A stretch of DNA of 64,000 bases from Paramecium tetraurelia (taxonomy: Eukaryota > Ciliophora > Oligohymenophorea > Peniculida > Parameciidae), in contig NW_001799008.1 in the NCBI RefSeq assembly GCF_000165425.1, forward strand, positions 62,001 through 126,000, given 5' to 3'. Of the stretch, positions 11,571-23,715 are shown in pieces (position 1 is the stretch's first letter; each line of letters begins with the position of its first letter). The notes below the pieces were generated by a model. The model did no database searches and was not told the DNA's origin. It saw only the letters and a list, made by a program, of their open reading frames with translations. Both the position numbers and the translations under genes were made by a program.

Positions 11571-14178
11571 ATGGATTACGATGGCAATAGAATTAATCAA
11601 TCAGATCTTGATGCATTATTCAATTTCGATTATTCTTCCTTTATTTATTATCTTATCTCATCATTCTATTTTTTGTTGCTATGCTATGTCTAATACTCTC
11701 ATAATTTTCATTTTATCAACTTATTACTCTTCTTTTGTATATCCCTTTTAGTGAATTTATCAATTTGAATTCTTACAAAAATGTCTCATTTCTTCCTAAA
11801 ATTGGATAACTAGAGAACTAAACACTATAGTTCCTCATACCTTCTAGTAATCCAATTAATCATAGGATTTAACTCTAAAATAGGAAAGTGTGTTTGATTA
11901 TTTGCATGGAATGCTTCTCTTTGAGAACAATCACATTTTCATATGATTAGTTATATAGATTGACACCCTTGAAGTTATTTATTGGAAGGTCCATTATATA
12001 ATGTAATTATTAAAACTTAATCAATTTCAGCCACTCTCCAAAGTAGATAAGCCTATTCCTGGGAATGTAGTTATCTGCTTACAATTGGGGCCAAACTATG
12101 TTACATTCAAGTCCTTGTAAGTTTCATTATTTAGTTTATGAAGTGCTTTGAAATACAGTGAGGATTGCTAGCATTACTACATTAATTTTTTACTCAATTA
12201 CTACGAAGCATTCTAAACTAAGGACAACAGTTATCATCTTGAGTTTTAAATGTGCTATTTTGAATTGTTGCCTCAATTTGATAGAATAAAGAATATTCCA
12301 ATTCAAAGAGGTTACAAGCTGAAGAATTTGAAGGAAAATTTCAATATCAAGCCAATTATCGATCAAGTCATAGCTATCACTTCCTACAAAGACATGTATT
12401 TTCTATATATAATACATTTTTCAACGAGGAAATGCTACATTTTGGATCCTTAGACTCATCCTCAAAGTAGGTTTAATGACCATGAGATAGTGACAAGAAC
12501 TATCCTACATTATTTTCAGTAGACCTTCTCTGTCGAGTGTTGTCTGTTAAAGGAAATCAAGTAGGATGCTACAGCCTTAATTAGATCAGCATTGTTGCTG
12601 GATTTTATCTATAAATATATGGATGAGAGCAACAATGTGGAGAGAATAGAAAATATCAAGATCAGATCATCAGATGCTAAATAATTGTTAGAGAAAATAA
12701 AATGGTTCATCCAAAAATGTTACAATGATAATATTTACATCACCAATCAATAGAGATAATAACCGAAATTGATGGACAAATTGTTAAGTTATGATGAATG
12801 GAAATAACAAATGAATTCGGATTCATTCGAAAAAGTGAATAAAATAAAAGACTAGTTCAAATCGAGGAATGAATCAATCATTAAGTTTAATCAACCCACC
12901 AGTCCTGATAGTTCCATTAGTATTCTATCACTTATGGGATAAAACCAGTTGAATCAATCATTAAGCAGTTCTTAGTCAGGGATATCCATGAATGCTCAAT
13001 CCTTTCTGAAATAGCAAATCTACAATCAAGAAATTCCAAGAAGAGATCATAGAGTTAATGAGGATGTAATAACTAAATAAGAATTTGAAAACTTACTGAG
13101 AGATGCCAAATAACAAATCAGACAGGAAGTCTTAGAAGAATTGAAGAGGGAATAGGATGAGAAGATGCAACAATATGAGACTAAATTATAAACCAAGTAT
13201 AATCCTCTTGATGAATAGATAGCCCAAGAATATCTCACTTAAGTTAAATTCCAAAGATATAAGGAATATTTAGATTATTTAATGGAATATTATTACAATA
13301 ATGATAAATAAGAATACTATAAATTAATAGATGAATATAATTAACGATTGAAAGACACTGCTCTGAATGGGATGGTAGAAGTACAAAAGCAAGAAATATT
13401 GAAATTGCAAGCTATTACCAAAAAAAAGATTGTAGAATAAAATCAGTAGTTAGAAATTGCTTTATACAATCAAAAGAAGGAACTGAAAGATATCATCCCA
13501 ATTAAAAACAAGCTTCAAGAAAGGAAAGAAGATTATTAAAGATTCTAAATTTAACAAAACAAACATGAGTATAAATTCTAATTTGCAAATGTCAATTTAA
13601 CTATTGATCCATTTGAATTCAAGACTGATCAATAAGTTGATGAAATCAGAAAACAGAAAACCATTCTGGATTAATTAGATTTATCTAAAACTGAAATTAA
13701 AGAGATGTAGAATGCATGGAAATTTGAAACTTCTAAAAGCAGTCTCTCAAGATCATCAGTCTATAATTATGATGAAGAACTTGAAAAACTATAGAAGTTG
13801 TACCAAAATAAAAATATACCTGAACCTTATCAATCTAATCGATATTCTAATAACGTGATATCACATGGGTCGAATCCTTAAGTTTAATCTCAAGCTTATT
13901 CAAATTTAGTATTCTCCAATAAGGATCCAACATCTTAAAGAAATCTCAAAAATAATGATCCTACATCCAACTAACAATCTAAATATGATCTCACATCTAA
14001 ATAGTAATCTAAGTTTGATCCAATGAGCAAAAGAAATCTGGATCTGTCAAATGCTTAATCAGAATTCTCGAGATTACAAATTGGATAGAGTTAAAAGAAT
14101 CTAGATAGAAGTATAAGATAACCCTCCTAATTTGATTCATTATCATAGATTGAATAAAATTAAGACTAATAAAAGTGA
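11571..14178 (+). CDS. large protein: N-terminal domain of uncertain fold plus long coiled coil
   Basis: From 12001 to the TGA at 14176 the frame is convincingly coding, with one apparent 42-nt intron ending CAG near 12120. A globular region (residues with IAITSYKDMYFLYIIHF and RKCYILDPQTHPQSRFNDHE) weakly recalls C48-type protease folds but without a clear His/Cys pair. After it come about 450 residues of coiled coil and a Q/S/N-rich tail with repeats of the type KYDLTSKQQSK. The 5' end is unclear. The ATG at 11571 gives MDYDGNRINQSDLDALFNFD, but about 120 bp that follow are pyrimidine-rich and poorly coding, and the conserved frame has an in-frame TGA at 11944-11946 that no typical intron removes. 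Confidence 0.6.
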
Positions 14179-14232
14179 ATTTTAATTTGATTTAGATACT
14201 TAAATAAATAAATATTATATATATAAATAACA

Positions 14233-16137
14233 TCATCTAAATACAATCTAAAAGGCATTCTATACTATTTCATAAAATTTCTGGGCGTCTTAATCAATGG
14301 TGTCTAATCTGAACCCAATATTAGCCTAATTTCCAAATGGATGTTTATCAATCATTTATTTCCTCTTTAGTATAAATTGTAAGATGGCTGAAACTTAGTC
14401 ATTCAAATAGATTGGTGCAATGAACACAGGTAATATTGAGGAGATATCTGTATTTTCATCAAAATGATCTTGTCTAGTAATTTAAGTGAATATTTGAGGT
14501 TTGCCTTTTAAATAAATCTAATAAGCACACCCAGCCTGTAATTGATAAGATCTGCCTTAGATCGAAAACTGATTATTCTCAATGAATAATAATTTGGTTT
14601 AAGCGATTTGAAATATTTACATTGCAGATTCTTGTAATGCTGCACAAAAATGGTCTTTGTCCTTACACTGGATCAACCTATTGAAGCATCTATAGAAGAG
14701 ATCCCTGTAATTGAGCTCTTTAACTAAGGCTTCGAAATCCAAAATACTTTAAACCACTGACTTACTTAACATATTGATCAATAACCCATAATATTGAGAA
14801 TCTAGGAATAAATTTTCTTAAATGTTTTGAATCTATGAATATGATGGTAGAATATACTTCTAGAATTCCACAAGGCTTTGAACTATTTCCCATAATAGGA
14901 AGTAAGAGAAAGTTTTTGCCAAAAACTTCATTGTTCTCTGTTATATAGAGCAGTTCTTATTTTTTCGATGGACTTCTTATCCCGTAATCCTCAAATACCA
15001 ATTAACTAAAGACACCATCAGTCAGCAAGGCAACGTGTTGAGCTCCATTGCAATCATAAGTCTGAGCTCTACAGGTCATACCGTCAATTATCCATAGATG
15101 AACTATTTCAGTTCCAAAAATAGATCGAAATGCTTTGCTTACATGTATTTGAAAATCTTGAATGCTCTTGTAACTGATCATAGTTATAAATTCGTTCATT
15201 ATTTAATTTATCTTTTCAGAGAAATCTCTTGCACTTATAAATTGAGCTATTGGATTACATATAATGGGATACATGCCACTAGATTGATTAGATCTTTTTT
15301 TTGTTGAACAGACTCGAGTGTGACAACTTGATTTGTAAAGACTTCTGGTCCATGTTCAATTAAATCCAATAAGAAATCACAATCGTCATTATCAAGGTCG
15401 TTCAATCTGAATTCTAGATTGCTTGGTAAGGAGTTGGGATTGAAGGCATAATTGGAAATCTATTAACTTTCAGTTACAGTTTCTTTAACCCCAACTTTCT
15501 TGGTTTTTAAGGAATCTAACTTTTTTGTCAATCTATTATTTTATTAAAGTAATTTGGAATTTAAATCCTTGAGTCTTTCATTCTCCTTCTCCTTTTTTAC
15601 TAGATCCCGTTTGAGTTATTCGTTATCCCTGATCAATTCTGACAATGTATTCCTGAGCTCTTCGGAATGGGACTATCGTAAACTCAATTGAAATTCTTAC
15701 ATATAGATTTTTCTCCAACATCATTTCTATCCTTTTCTCTAGGAACTTGATTTTCTTATACTGTTCATCCCCCACTCTTTTCTACTGCAACAGATCTCTG
15801 CATAACTTATGCTAATCCTGCTAGGAGAGACTCAACTGTTTTAAATATCCCTCATTGTCGATTTTGTAATGATTCTAAATATACATTCTCATCAATTTAC
15901 TTATTAGTCCTTTAATTTTTGTATTGTTTATTTTTACATGACAGCCTCCATGGTAACATGATCAAGTTGTTTGTTCTTTTAATTTAATTCAATCTCAGTT
16001 TTGGAAATGCTTTTAAGAGTTTTGGCGATCTCCTGTAAGCTGCTCATAATTCTGGTCTATTCTACTGAAGTGCTTGACTTCAGTGATTCTGCTAACTATT
16101 CGATGTGGTAGAGTCTATTTTCAATAGCCTTTTGCAT
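14233..16137 (-). CDS. GAF-domain coiled-coil protein
   Basis: About 600 aa, with introns of 26, 28 and 26 nt. It starts MQKAIENRLYHIEQLAESLK. Residues 1-210 are coiled coil. From about residue 290 there is a GAF domain: FQIHVSKAFRSIFGTEIVHL, WIIDGMTCRAQTYDCNGAQH, then LLLPIMGNSSKPCGILEVYS, the usual final strand pair. The C-terminus (DTIDQDAQKFYEIVQNAFQI) is helical. GAF domains bind cyclic nucleotides or other small ligands or mediate dimerisation. Ligand residues cannot be judged by eye. No catalytic domain is attached, so a sensor/scaffold role is the safest reading. Confidence 0.7.
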
Positions 16138-16225
16138 AAGTGAATATTGTTAACATTATCATAACTAGACTGTGATTCCATTTTTCGAGATTGGTTGAAA
16201 ACCGTCGTTGTTCTTTCATCAGGCA

Positions 16226-16746
16226 ATGTTTTAAGCGGGTGATCAGAAAACATCCTTGGACTCTACATTTATTTCATCCGAAAGGCACGATTAGTACTAC
16301 TCATTTAATTAAAGTTTATATTTATTTAAATACACTCATTCCAAGAAGGAGGAAATTTTTGTTCATTTCAGAGTTACATTCTTGTAAGATCTATGATATG
16401 CATATTATCGAAAGAGCTATCAGAGGGTATTCATCTACAATAGTTTACTCATAGTTGAAGAAATTAAATTATTGAAAGTAAGAGATAGTAATCATCAAAA
16501 TAAATACTAGTGGATGTTAATTAGAATAGAATCTATCGAGGTTTCATTATTGAAGCATCTATGAAAAAAAGAATGCTCTATTATTTCGACCAAAAAACTA
16601 AATAATTTGTGGACTATCATCTGTTGTCTCCATCTTATTCCAACTAAAATACTAAGAAAGATAAACATTAATTAATCCCACTATTGATTTCAAAACAATT
16701 ATGTTTATTAATTACAGTGAAATATTAAATTATATTTAGTAATTGA
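16226..16746 (+). CDS. hypothetical protein, exon structure unresolved
   Basis: An ATG at 16226 opens MFQAGDQKTSLDSTFISSER, then KKEEIFVHFRVTFL before a likely intron that starts GTAAGATC near 16384. The 3' part, RGFIIEASMKKRMLYYFDQK and VDYHLLSPSYSNQN, ends at TGA 16744-16746. Both ends look coding, but the middle (about 16,390-16,530) can be read in two frames with alternative introns, so the full product is not settled. The order of Phe/Tyr-rich strands suggests a beta-rich domain. Family unknown. It is divergent from the GAF gene. Confidence 0.4.
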
Positions 16747-16809
16747 GTATAGAATTTTAATTAACGAATTAATTTAATATTGAAAATCAAGAATTGATAA
16801 TATTATATT

Positions 16810-17963
16810 TCAATTTTCTTTCTTGTGATCTAACTTATTTTCTCTATTATCATAAATATTCTTATAACGACCAGATGAGAAGATGCCCAATCCTACTTTC
16901 ACCATAAATATTGTCCAATAAACATGCATTCCGAAGAGTAATACCATCAGTCCAATTTGATTGTAATAGGCGTGTTTTGTTCTATCCCTAAAGATATCTG
17001 ATAAGTATTACCAATAAGGCAAGAATTATGGATGGTTCAATATGCAATCGTAAATCTTTAATGGGAACACATAGACTCTTGTGTACAACCAAGAGATTTA
17101 TATCGAGGAGAATCCAAGGTAGACTAAAATCTTGTTCTTTCCAAGATCCCCATATGCTCTTCCCAAGGCCAAGAATATGTCACTGATATCGTGGAGTAGT
17201 AGAACCACAATTCCAATATTCTCACAATTATACATTGTTGAAAAGTAAAGTAAACTAACAGCAAGTGAATGGTGTAATAAATATTCCCAATACTTCAGTT
17301 CTATTTTTGTACCATAAACCATGAGTAACAATAAGGCATGCACATGACTTGAGGCCTGAACCATATAATACACAGGAACCCAAGGATTCTAATATGATAC
17401 TAACTTATAATTGTACATCTGGGATATTAGGAAAATCATATAAAGTCTCTTTAAAATTAGTTCCACCAAATTCGGTTGGGAACCATTTTTCATTTCGAAA
17501 TGTGATGAATGCGAAGAGAGTAGCACTGCTGTAATACACAGTGTCATAAATCCATTTGACAATTTTTTATACTCGTAATTATCGATCAGTTCCTACATAT
17601 TTTGGATCTAACCTTCTTTCAACATAGCCAATGGCAAGCATCCTATTTATCTCTTTCGTAATCTAATGCTAAGAATACACCTTTACATGTATCAGAATCA
17701 GTCCAATAAAAAGCCATTTGATGTCTTTCCAATCGAATCTTCGAAAATTCTTTTCTTGAAGGAATTGCTAAAATTAGATGATATCGAAACTATATAGGGA
17801 GATAACAACTAGGGATGCTAAATGGTATAAATTTACTTATGACAAGAAAGAAAACAAACTTGAAAATTGTTTCATAATGTGAAAATTTGACCAACTTTTT
17901 CAGAGAGAGATTTTACTGTCCTTCCTCTATTAAGCGTTTTGCTCTCGACGACCTTTGAATCAT
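16810..17963 (-). CDS. TLC-domain protein, ceramide synthase (LAG1)-like
   Basis: About 368 aa, with introns of 19 nt (near 17835) and 28 nt (near 17380). After a basic N-terminus (MIQRSSRAKRLIEEGQ) there are about six to eight membrane spans. The Lag1 signature is clear: YMVQASSHVHALLLL, KYWEYLLHHSLAVSLLYF with the His-His pair, and IVVLLLHDISDIFLALGR with the two conserved Asp. LAG1/LASS enzymes acylate sphingoid bases in the ER to make (dihydro)ceramide. The C-terminus is polar (NIYDNRENKLDHKKEN), as expected for the cytosolic tail. No homeobox is present. Confidence 0.88.
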
Positions 17964-18090
17964 AATTTGTAATATTAACAATAAATTCTTAAAAAAAATG
18001 AATCTAAAGAACTCTTAAATGTTCCATTCAGAATTTCCTTGAATAAAGTATTGAATTAATTGCGATTAATTCTTAGAATTATATTTTAAT

Positions 18091-19556
18091 ATGAAATTTA
18101 TTATATTACTAGTATTCACATTTTGTGTGAATGCTTTAATGTTGAGGAGTGTAAAGGACAAAATGACAGAAGGAGTGATTTAGGTAATGTTTGATGATAA
18201 TTATATAAGTAAATAAGGGAATAAATAAAGAATCCCCAAACCTAACATTACCACTCAGCTTACAATAGATTGGCATATTATGTCGATACTTTCGGTCCCA
18301 GATTATGGGGATCAGAGAGTATGGCTGATGCAGTCGATGCACTCTATTCGGAGATTGAGAAAATGGGATTTGACAGAGTGTGGAAGGAGAATTTGGGGGA
18401 GATCACATCTTGGATGAGAGGAGAGGAAAGTGTCACATTGTACGAGCCAAGGGAGATTCCTTAAAAATTGAACATGATTGGCCTTGGATGGACACCTGCT
18501 GGAACTGTGAAGGGAGAAGTGGAGGTTGTTCATTCATTTGAGGAATTAAAACAGAAGGATGTGAGAGGAAAGATTGTATGCTACAATTTTGAATGGAATG
18601 GATATGGATCAGCCATAGCCTTCAGATTTGCAGGACCTACAGAAGCAGAAAAAGCAGGAGCAATTGGTACAATGATCAGAAGTGTGGCCAGCGTTTCAAT
18701 TGCATCACCACATACGGTATGAATTTTTATTAAATTTAAAAGGGAATGACGGATTATGAAAATATCAAAAAACCTGCAGTTGCAATTACTGTTGAAGATG
18801 CAGATATGATAGACAGAATGAGACAGAGAGGTCAAAAGGTTGTAGTCGAGATTAAGACAGGAGGACAGTAATATAAGACAACAAGTGATAACTTCTTTGC
18901 AGAAATCAAAGGATCCAAATATCCAGATGAGATCTTATTAATGGGTGGTCATTGGGATTCATGGGATGTTGGATCACAAACAGGAGCCAATGATGATGGC
19001 GGCGGTGTTATCGTCTGCTTAGAAGCACTTAGAATCCTAAATTCATTGGGACTCAAACCAAAGAGAACTATAAGGTTTATAGCTTGGAGTGGTGAAGAGA
19101 TGGGTCAGAAAAACAATGGAGGATTTCACTATGCTCTTAATCATGGTAAAGAGAATCACATAATTGCATTCGAATCTGACTTAGGATCTACCAAACCATA
19201 TGGATTTGGCATTACAGCTGGATAATAATTTACGTAACATCCTCTTATATTCATTTTATAGTCAGTTAGTTACATATATGGCTTAAGAGTATTTAACTGG
19301 TATTGGAGCTGAGCGAGTCTACCCAAATGATGGAGAATCTGTTGATAGTGGGGTTTTGGCTGAAATCACAGGAACTCCTATGATGAACAATAGAATAGCT
19401 GATAATGAAAATCATGATTTCTATTTCGCTTATCATCACACTGCTGGTGATTCTATGTGGATGATGGATCCAGATGATATGGATGACAATGTAGTAGCCA
19501 TTGCCAGTATTATGTATTTGATTGCAGATTATGATGGGCCCATTCCAAAAGATTGA
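18091..19556 (+). CDS. M28 metallopeptidase, carboxypeptidase Q-like
   Basis: About 461 aa, with introns of 26 nt (18184, ending AAG), 26 nt (18718, ending AAAG) and 28 nt (19223). A signal peptide (MKFIILLVFTFCVNAL) is followed by a PA-like insert and the M28 catalytic domain. Zinc ligands are seen in GGHWDSWDVG and GANDDGGG, catalytic Glu and ligand in WSGEEMG, Asp in FESDLGS, and the last His in YHHTAGDS. The arrangement matches plasma glutamate carboxypeptidase/CPQ, which removes residues from short peptides in lysosomes or outside the cell. All metal ligands are present, so activity is likely. Confidence 0.92.
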
Positions 19557-20153
19557 TTTAATATATACGTTGTTATCAATAAAGGACTTATATGCATTTT
19601 TTATTATATAATTATTCTAATTGAAAATTCAATATGTAAGAAATGACATCATCACAAATTTATTAAGAATTAAAAATACGTAATAATTTAATAATCAGAT
19701 TCAATATATTGTATCATTTAATAGTAAATATATAATACAAACTTGTAAATTAATTGAGGATAATAATGGAAAAATTATAATTATTTTTTATGCATTATAT
19801 ATTAAATATTGATATTTGTATTTTGCATATAAAACAAATATTATACATTTATGTAAATAGTCACCAAAAATTTTCGAAACCTTATTATTCAGATTATCCC
19901 TCTACTTTTTCATTATTACAATTATCAAAACACTATTTGTTTTTATGAACCTATGAAAATTATGTTAGAAATAGGATTTAATTTTCTAGAAACAATTAAT
20001 CGCACTCATAAAGATAATATATTTTTGATTTGACATCAGATATATTGAATTAAGAATATTTAATAAGGTCACTACAGATTATTATGTTTGATTTAATTTG
20101 AATTTCATACTTCAAAATTTTAGCCCCAATAACTTTAACCTAATTGAGCTTTT
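19557..20153. other. AT-rich intergenic region
   Basis: About 600 bp with very high AT content and no sustained open frame on either strand. It separates two genes on the same strand. No repeat or RNA structure was noticed. Confidence 0.5.
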
Positions 20154-21211
20154 ATGAATATATACGAAAGCAGTAATCCTTATATAACTCGATTTTATTC
20201 AGAATCACAACGCCTTAATTTTGAAAAGAAACTCTATAATACAATTGAGAGTATTCATTTTTGCCTCTTTTTCTTCTAGCATTAATATATTTTAATTCGA
20301 TTAATTTTCAGAAACAGGGATTCTTAGAATTCCACTAAAGTTATTTCCCTTTATTCTCCATATACCTTTATCAATAGGATTCAAAATCATAATTCTATTT
20401 ATTGATTTCATAAATTATTCTTAAATTTTCTCCATTTCGATTTGGAGTTGATAAGGATAATCGTGAATATATAGAATCTCTAAAACAGCAAATTTAAGCA
20501 TTAAATTCTCCAATTGTTCAACACCAAAAGAAAAGAGGAATTTTTAAATTCAAAAAATGGCGAAATTTGTCACATTTAATTTACAATTAACAGAAAGGTA
20601 AGAGCAGTTAAAAAATGTTGGCATTCTATTTAGCTGATTATATTTAATAGTGTGATTGATCTGTTCATACACATTCAATAACTTAAATAAAATAATTGAT
20701 GAATAGATTCAGAATTTCTGCATTCTTCAAAATACCCTTACTAACAATAAACTTATAGGCTGAAATCCTAAGTCAACTTTCCCTAAAGCTTTAAAAGTTT
20801 TAGGTTAACTTTATTTATAATCAATTCTTTAGAATTTTCTATTTGATTGAATGTTAGGATTAATTAAGGGTTTCTTTTGATTTGTACAACCATGTTATTC
20901 GGAGAGAGAGTTAATCTCATTAGTGCCTTATTCGTAATAATCTATATTTAATATATATATATATATAATTTAAACATCAAAAATCCCTTGCTCAATAACT
21001 TGTTATATTATAAATAGATAAGTACCTAGATGATGATGAAGAATCAAATTCAGAATTAGATGATGAACTGTGTCTATTTTTATTTCCAACCAGTGAGTTC
21101 TAAAATTATCTATTAAAATCGTACAATTTAATACTTGCTGCTTTAGATCATTGCTTCTTCATCGTCATCGACTACTATAAAGTGACTTTGTATCAATTCT
21201 CTCAAAGCTGA
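20154..21211 (+). CDS. hypothetical protein with an in-frame TGA
   Basis: It starts MNIYESSNPYITRFYSESQR, with a 29-nt intron near 20250. Coding character is good: long Gln-rich (TAA/TAG) frame, segments such as FGVDKDNREYIESLKQQ and FFKIPLLTINLQAEILSQLS, then an acidic stretch DDDEESNSELDDE. At 20657-20659 a TGA lies in the frame (ATT TAA TAG TGT GAT TGA). The frame continues open for another 180 codons. Either the gene ends there and the rest is a fossil, a long atypical intron (57 nt, GTGTGATT...GAATAG) removes it, or the base is an error. The last 160 bp overlap the opposite gene. No family recognised. Confidence 0.45.
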
Positions 21212-21430
21212 CTTTGTTATTCTCACTCTTTTATCGTTTTTGCATTACGACTTTTCTCTGACCTCCTTACTTTTTTCTTTTTTCTTTACTACTGTCTTTT
21301 AAACCTAAGGAACTGAAGTTCTCTATTCTCGCATTAGTTCCTTTGTTACAACGTACATCACTCCATTTGCAGACATTACGCGTTTTCTCTTTCCATCAAC
21401 TATCTTAGAATTGTCAATCACTTCCTTCAT
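21050..21430 (-). CDS. small basic protein overlapping the neighbour's 3' end
   Basis: 126 codons without introns, starting MKEVIDNSKIVDGKRKRVMS. The N-terminal two thirds are strongly basic (VVKKKEKSKEVREKSQ). A more ordered end reads SALRELIQSHFIVVDDDEEA. Composition suggests a nuclear or nucleic-acid-binding protein. The last 160 bp are antisense to the open frame of the gene ending at 21211. One of the two 3' ends is probably shorter than drawn. Confidence 0.5.
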
Positions 21431-21805
21431 GTATATAATATTATAATGAATCAAATTTTTGCTTCATTAATCACTGAATAATAATACACCTCTAAAAAAA
21501 CATAATAATTAATTGTGAATATAATTCTATAATTTATATTTATTAGATTATTGTTAATTCTCATTTGAAATCCTTCCTTTTTATTTGAGCGTTTCCAATC
21601 ATTAATTTAAACTAAATTTAGAATTTCGCATTAATATCTCCCAATTTTGATATGATCTGTTGAGTTTCCATTCTATCCAAGGATTTTCACTGAATGTCTT
21701 CAAACATAATATATTATGACAAACAGTGTGCCATTTATGTAAGTACACACATTAAAATTGTTATAATAAATGTTAAATGAAATTACTACATCATTTTCTC
21801 TAAAT
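21431..21805. other. intergenic, no feature seen
   Basis: About 375 bp of AT-rich sequence with stops in all frames, between two minus-strand genes. Nothing identifiable. Confidence 0.45.
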
Positions 21806-22333
21806 TCATTAAGTTTTCTTGTCTTTAACATTCACTTTATTCATGTATTCATGCTTATCGATAGCATATTTCGAAGTGTAGTATTAAGCTATAGATTTGT
21901 ATCCGATTAAATCATTAGCTTTGAGTAGATTAGCAGCATCACAATTCAATGGACTATAAGGATTGGGTTCTTGGAGCATTAGTCTAACAGCTCGTAAGAC
22001 ACTTTCGATTGTCCAACGAGGCTCCCATTTTTACGAAAGCACTTCTAGACATACTTCACCAGTGTCCATATGTACATTAGGGTGAAATATTCTTGTCTGA
22101 AAATGAAGTGTGGGGGCACTGATTGGATAATTGGATGGGATAGAAACTTTGATCTAGGGTTCATTGATTGCTTTTACCTTAAAGATTCCATCCTCAAATG
22201 GAGAGTCTTAAGGGCCATGTAGATAGACATGCCAAATTAGGATGTCAGTCTCATTGATTTGAATGATCATCGTAGGGTCATTCAACTTCTACAGGTCGTT
22301 TTGTTCCTTCATTATTCTTGGCCTGCAAATCAT
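21806..22333 (-). CDS. E2 ubiquitin-conjugating enzyme
   Basis: 175 aa, no intron. It starts MICRPRIMKEQNDLQKLNDP. It has the full UBC fold: WHVYLHGPQDSPFEDGIF, SIPSNYPISAPTLHF, the HPN box in FHPNVHMDTGEVCLEVL with the active-site Cys (about residue 95), then WEPRWTIESVLRAVRLML and EPNPYSPLNCDAANLL. The HPN box and short loop resemble UBE2 class I enzymes and peroxisomal PEX4. The C-terminal tail of about 25 residues is charged. The start chosen lies only 17 bp from the divergent start of the next gene. An internal Met at residue 8 is an alternative. Confidence 0.9.
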
Positions 22334-22350
22334 CAATTAATATAATAACA

Positions 22351-23476
22351 ATGTCAGATTAAAAGAAATCCAAGAAACCCAATTTATCATCGATCAGTTT
22401 GACTGAGAAACCCTCGATCATGAAACAGTAGAAATCTCCTAAACACTACAAGATGTCTTTCGATCCTGAAAAGTATGTCGAGAGGGAAGATTATGTGAAG
22501 ATGGAAAAGAAATATAATGAGTTGGTGTAGAGAGTACAGGCATTGTTTTTGGAGATCAACAATAGATATTATGTAAGTATTTAAGTATGAAACAGGACTT
22601 TAATGACATCAATGAAAAATTGAATCGAAAATCAAATGAATTTGGATATACGAGATTGGATCCTCATCGATTGATTGAATTGATCAAGGAAATGCTTGCC
22701 ACTTATATTAAGTACTCTAAATTATTGATATTAATAATAGGGGTATCATTTAAACAGAAGAAGAAGTTTAATCGTATAAGTTATGCAATGATGATGAATA
22801 ATAAGATTATATTTGGTTGTTGCATAAGAGTGAAATGGACATGAGAAAAATGATAAGAGAGAATTAGTAACTGAAGCTATTGATCTAGAATTTGGAAATT
22901 AAAATCAGCAATAATGAGAAATAAATTGAATTACTCACTACCTACACACAAAAGGCCATGGAAGAAATGAAAAGTGAATTCACCTTTGCCATAGATTTAC
23001 TATCCGAAAGAGAGAGCAGTCTCAATATACTTAAGGATGAAATCAAGAGATAAACTGAACTCATTACTTCATAAAAGTAGCAGTTGATATCAGTACAAGT
23101 TTTAGAACACAAAATGGGTCATTTGGCTGAAAAACAAAATAAAGAAAAATAAAAGATCAAATAAGAGTATGATCATACTGTCAAGCAAAAGGAACAATAC
23201 CTTAAACAATCATTCTAGTTGGACTAAAGAGCAAAAGAAAAAGTAATATAACAATTGGAATCAGAAGTGAAATAATTGCAAATTGAAAAAAACATTATTG
23301 AGAGAGATTTAGCATAAAAGATTGAGTTTTCATAAAAGAAGATAGATAATCAAAATAACTAATTAGCAGAAAAGATATCTCAGATCTCTTATTTATAAAA
23401 GAAGATTATCGATATACATCACAGCAACTATTTATAAGACAAAGCCAATCATTAATCTACTAAACATGAACCCTGA
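22351..23476 (+). CDS. coiled-coil protein
   Basis: About 357 aa, with introns of 23 nt (22574, ending CAG) and 29 nt (22711). The N-terminus (MSDQKKSKKPNLSSISLTEK) is basic. From about residue 45 to the end it is almost continuous coiled coil (KMEKKYNELVQRVQALFLEI, SSLNILKDEIKRQTELITSQ). This is typical of ciliary or cytoskeletal CCDC-type proteins. No named family is evident. Confidence 0.75.
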
Positions 23477-23715
23477 TATATATTATTAAGATTCAAATAT
23501 TACAATTTAATAATTTCTAAAAGTCCATAATATTTGTTGATTAATTAATAGTTATGTGAATGTTTTCATCTAATTATTTAGAATTAACTATCTTGTGTTT
23601 GACATCTCTTGAAATTCTTTTCCTTTTTAACAATTCAGTCATAGTAAAATAATTAAAACATTAAAACTATTTTGGTATACTAAGTGATTCTTTTTATTTC
23701 AAATTATTATAGATA

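Noticed and set aside
12250-12460. Ulp1-type (C48) SUMO protease domain in the large coiled-coil protein
   Set aside because: The hydrophobic strand pattern is suggestive, but the His of the His-Trp motif and a following Asp/Cys pair are not visible, so the family was not assigned.
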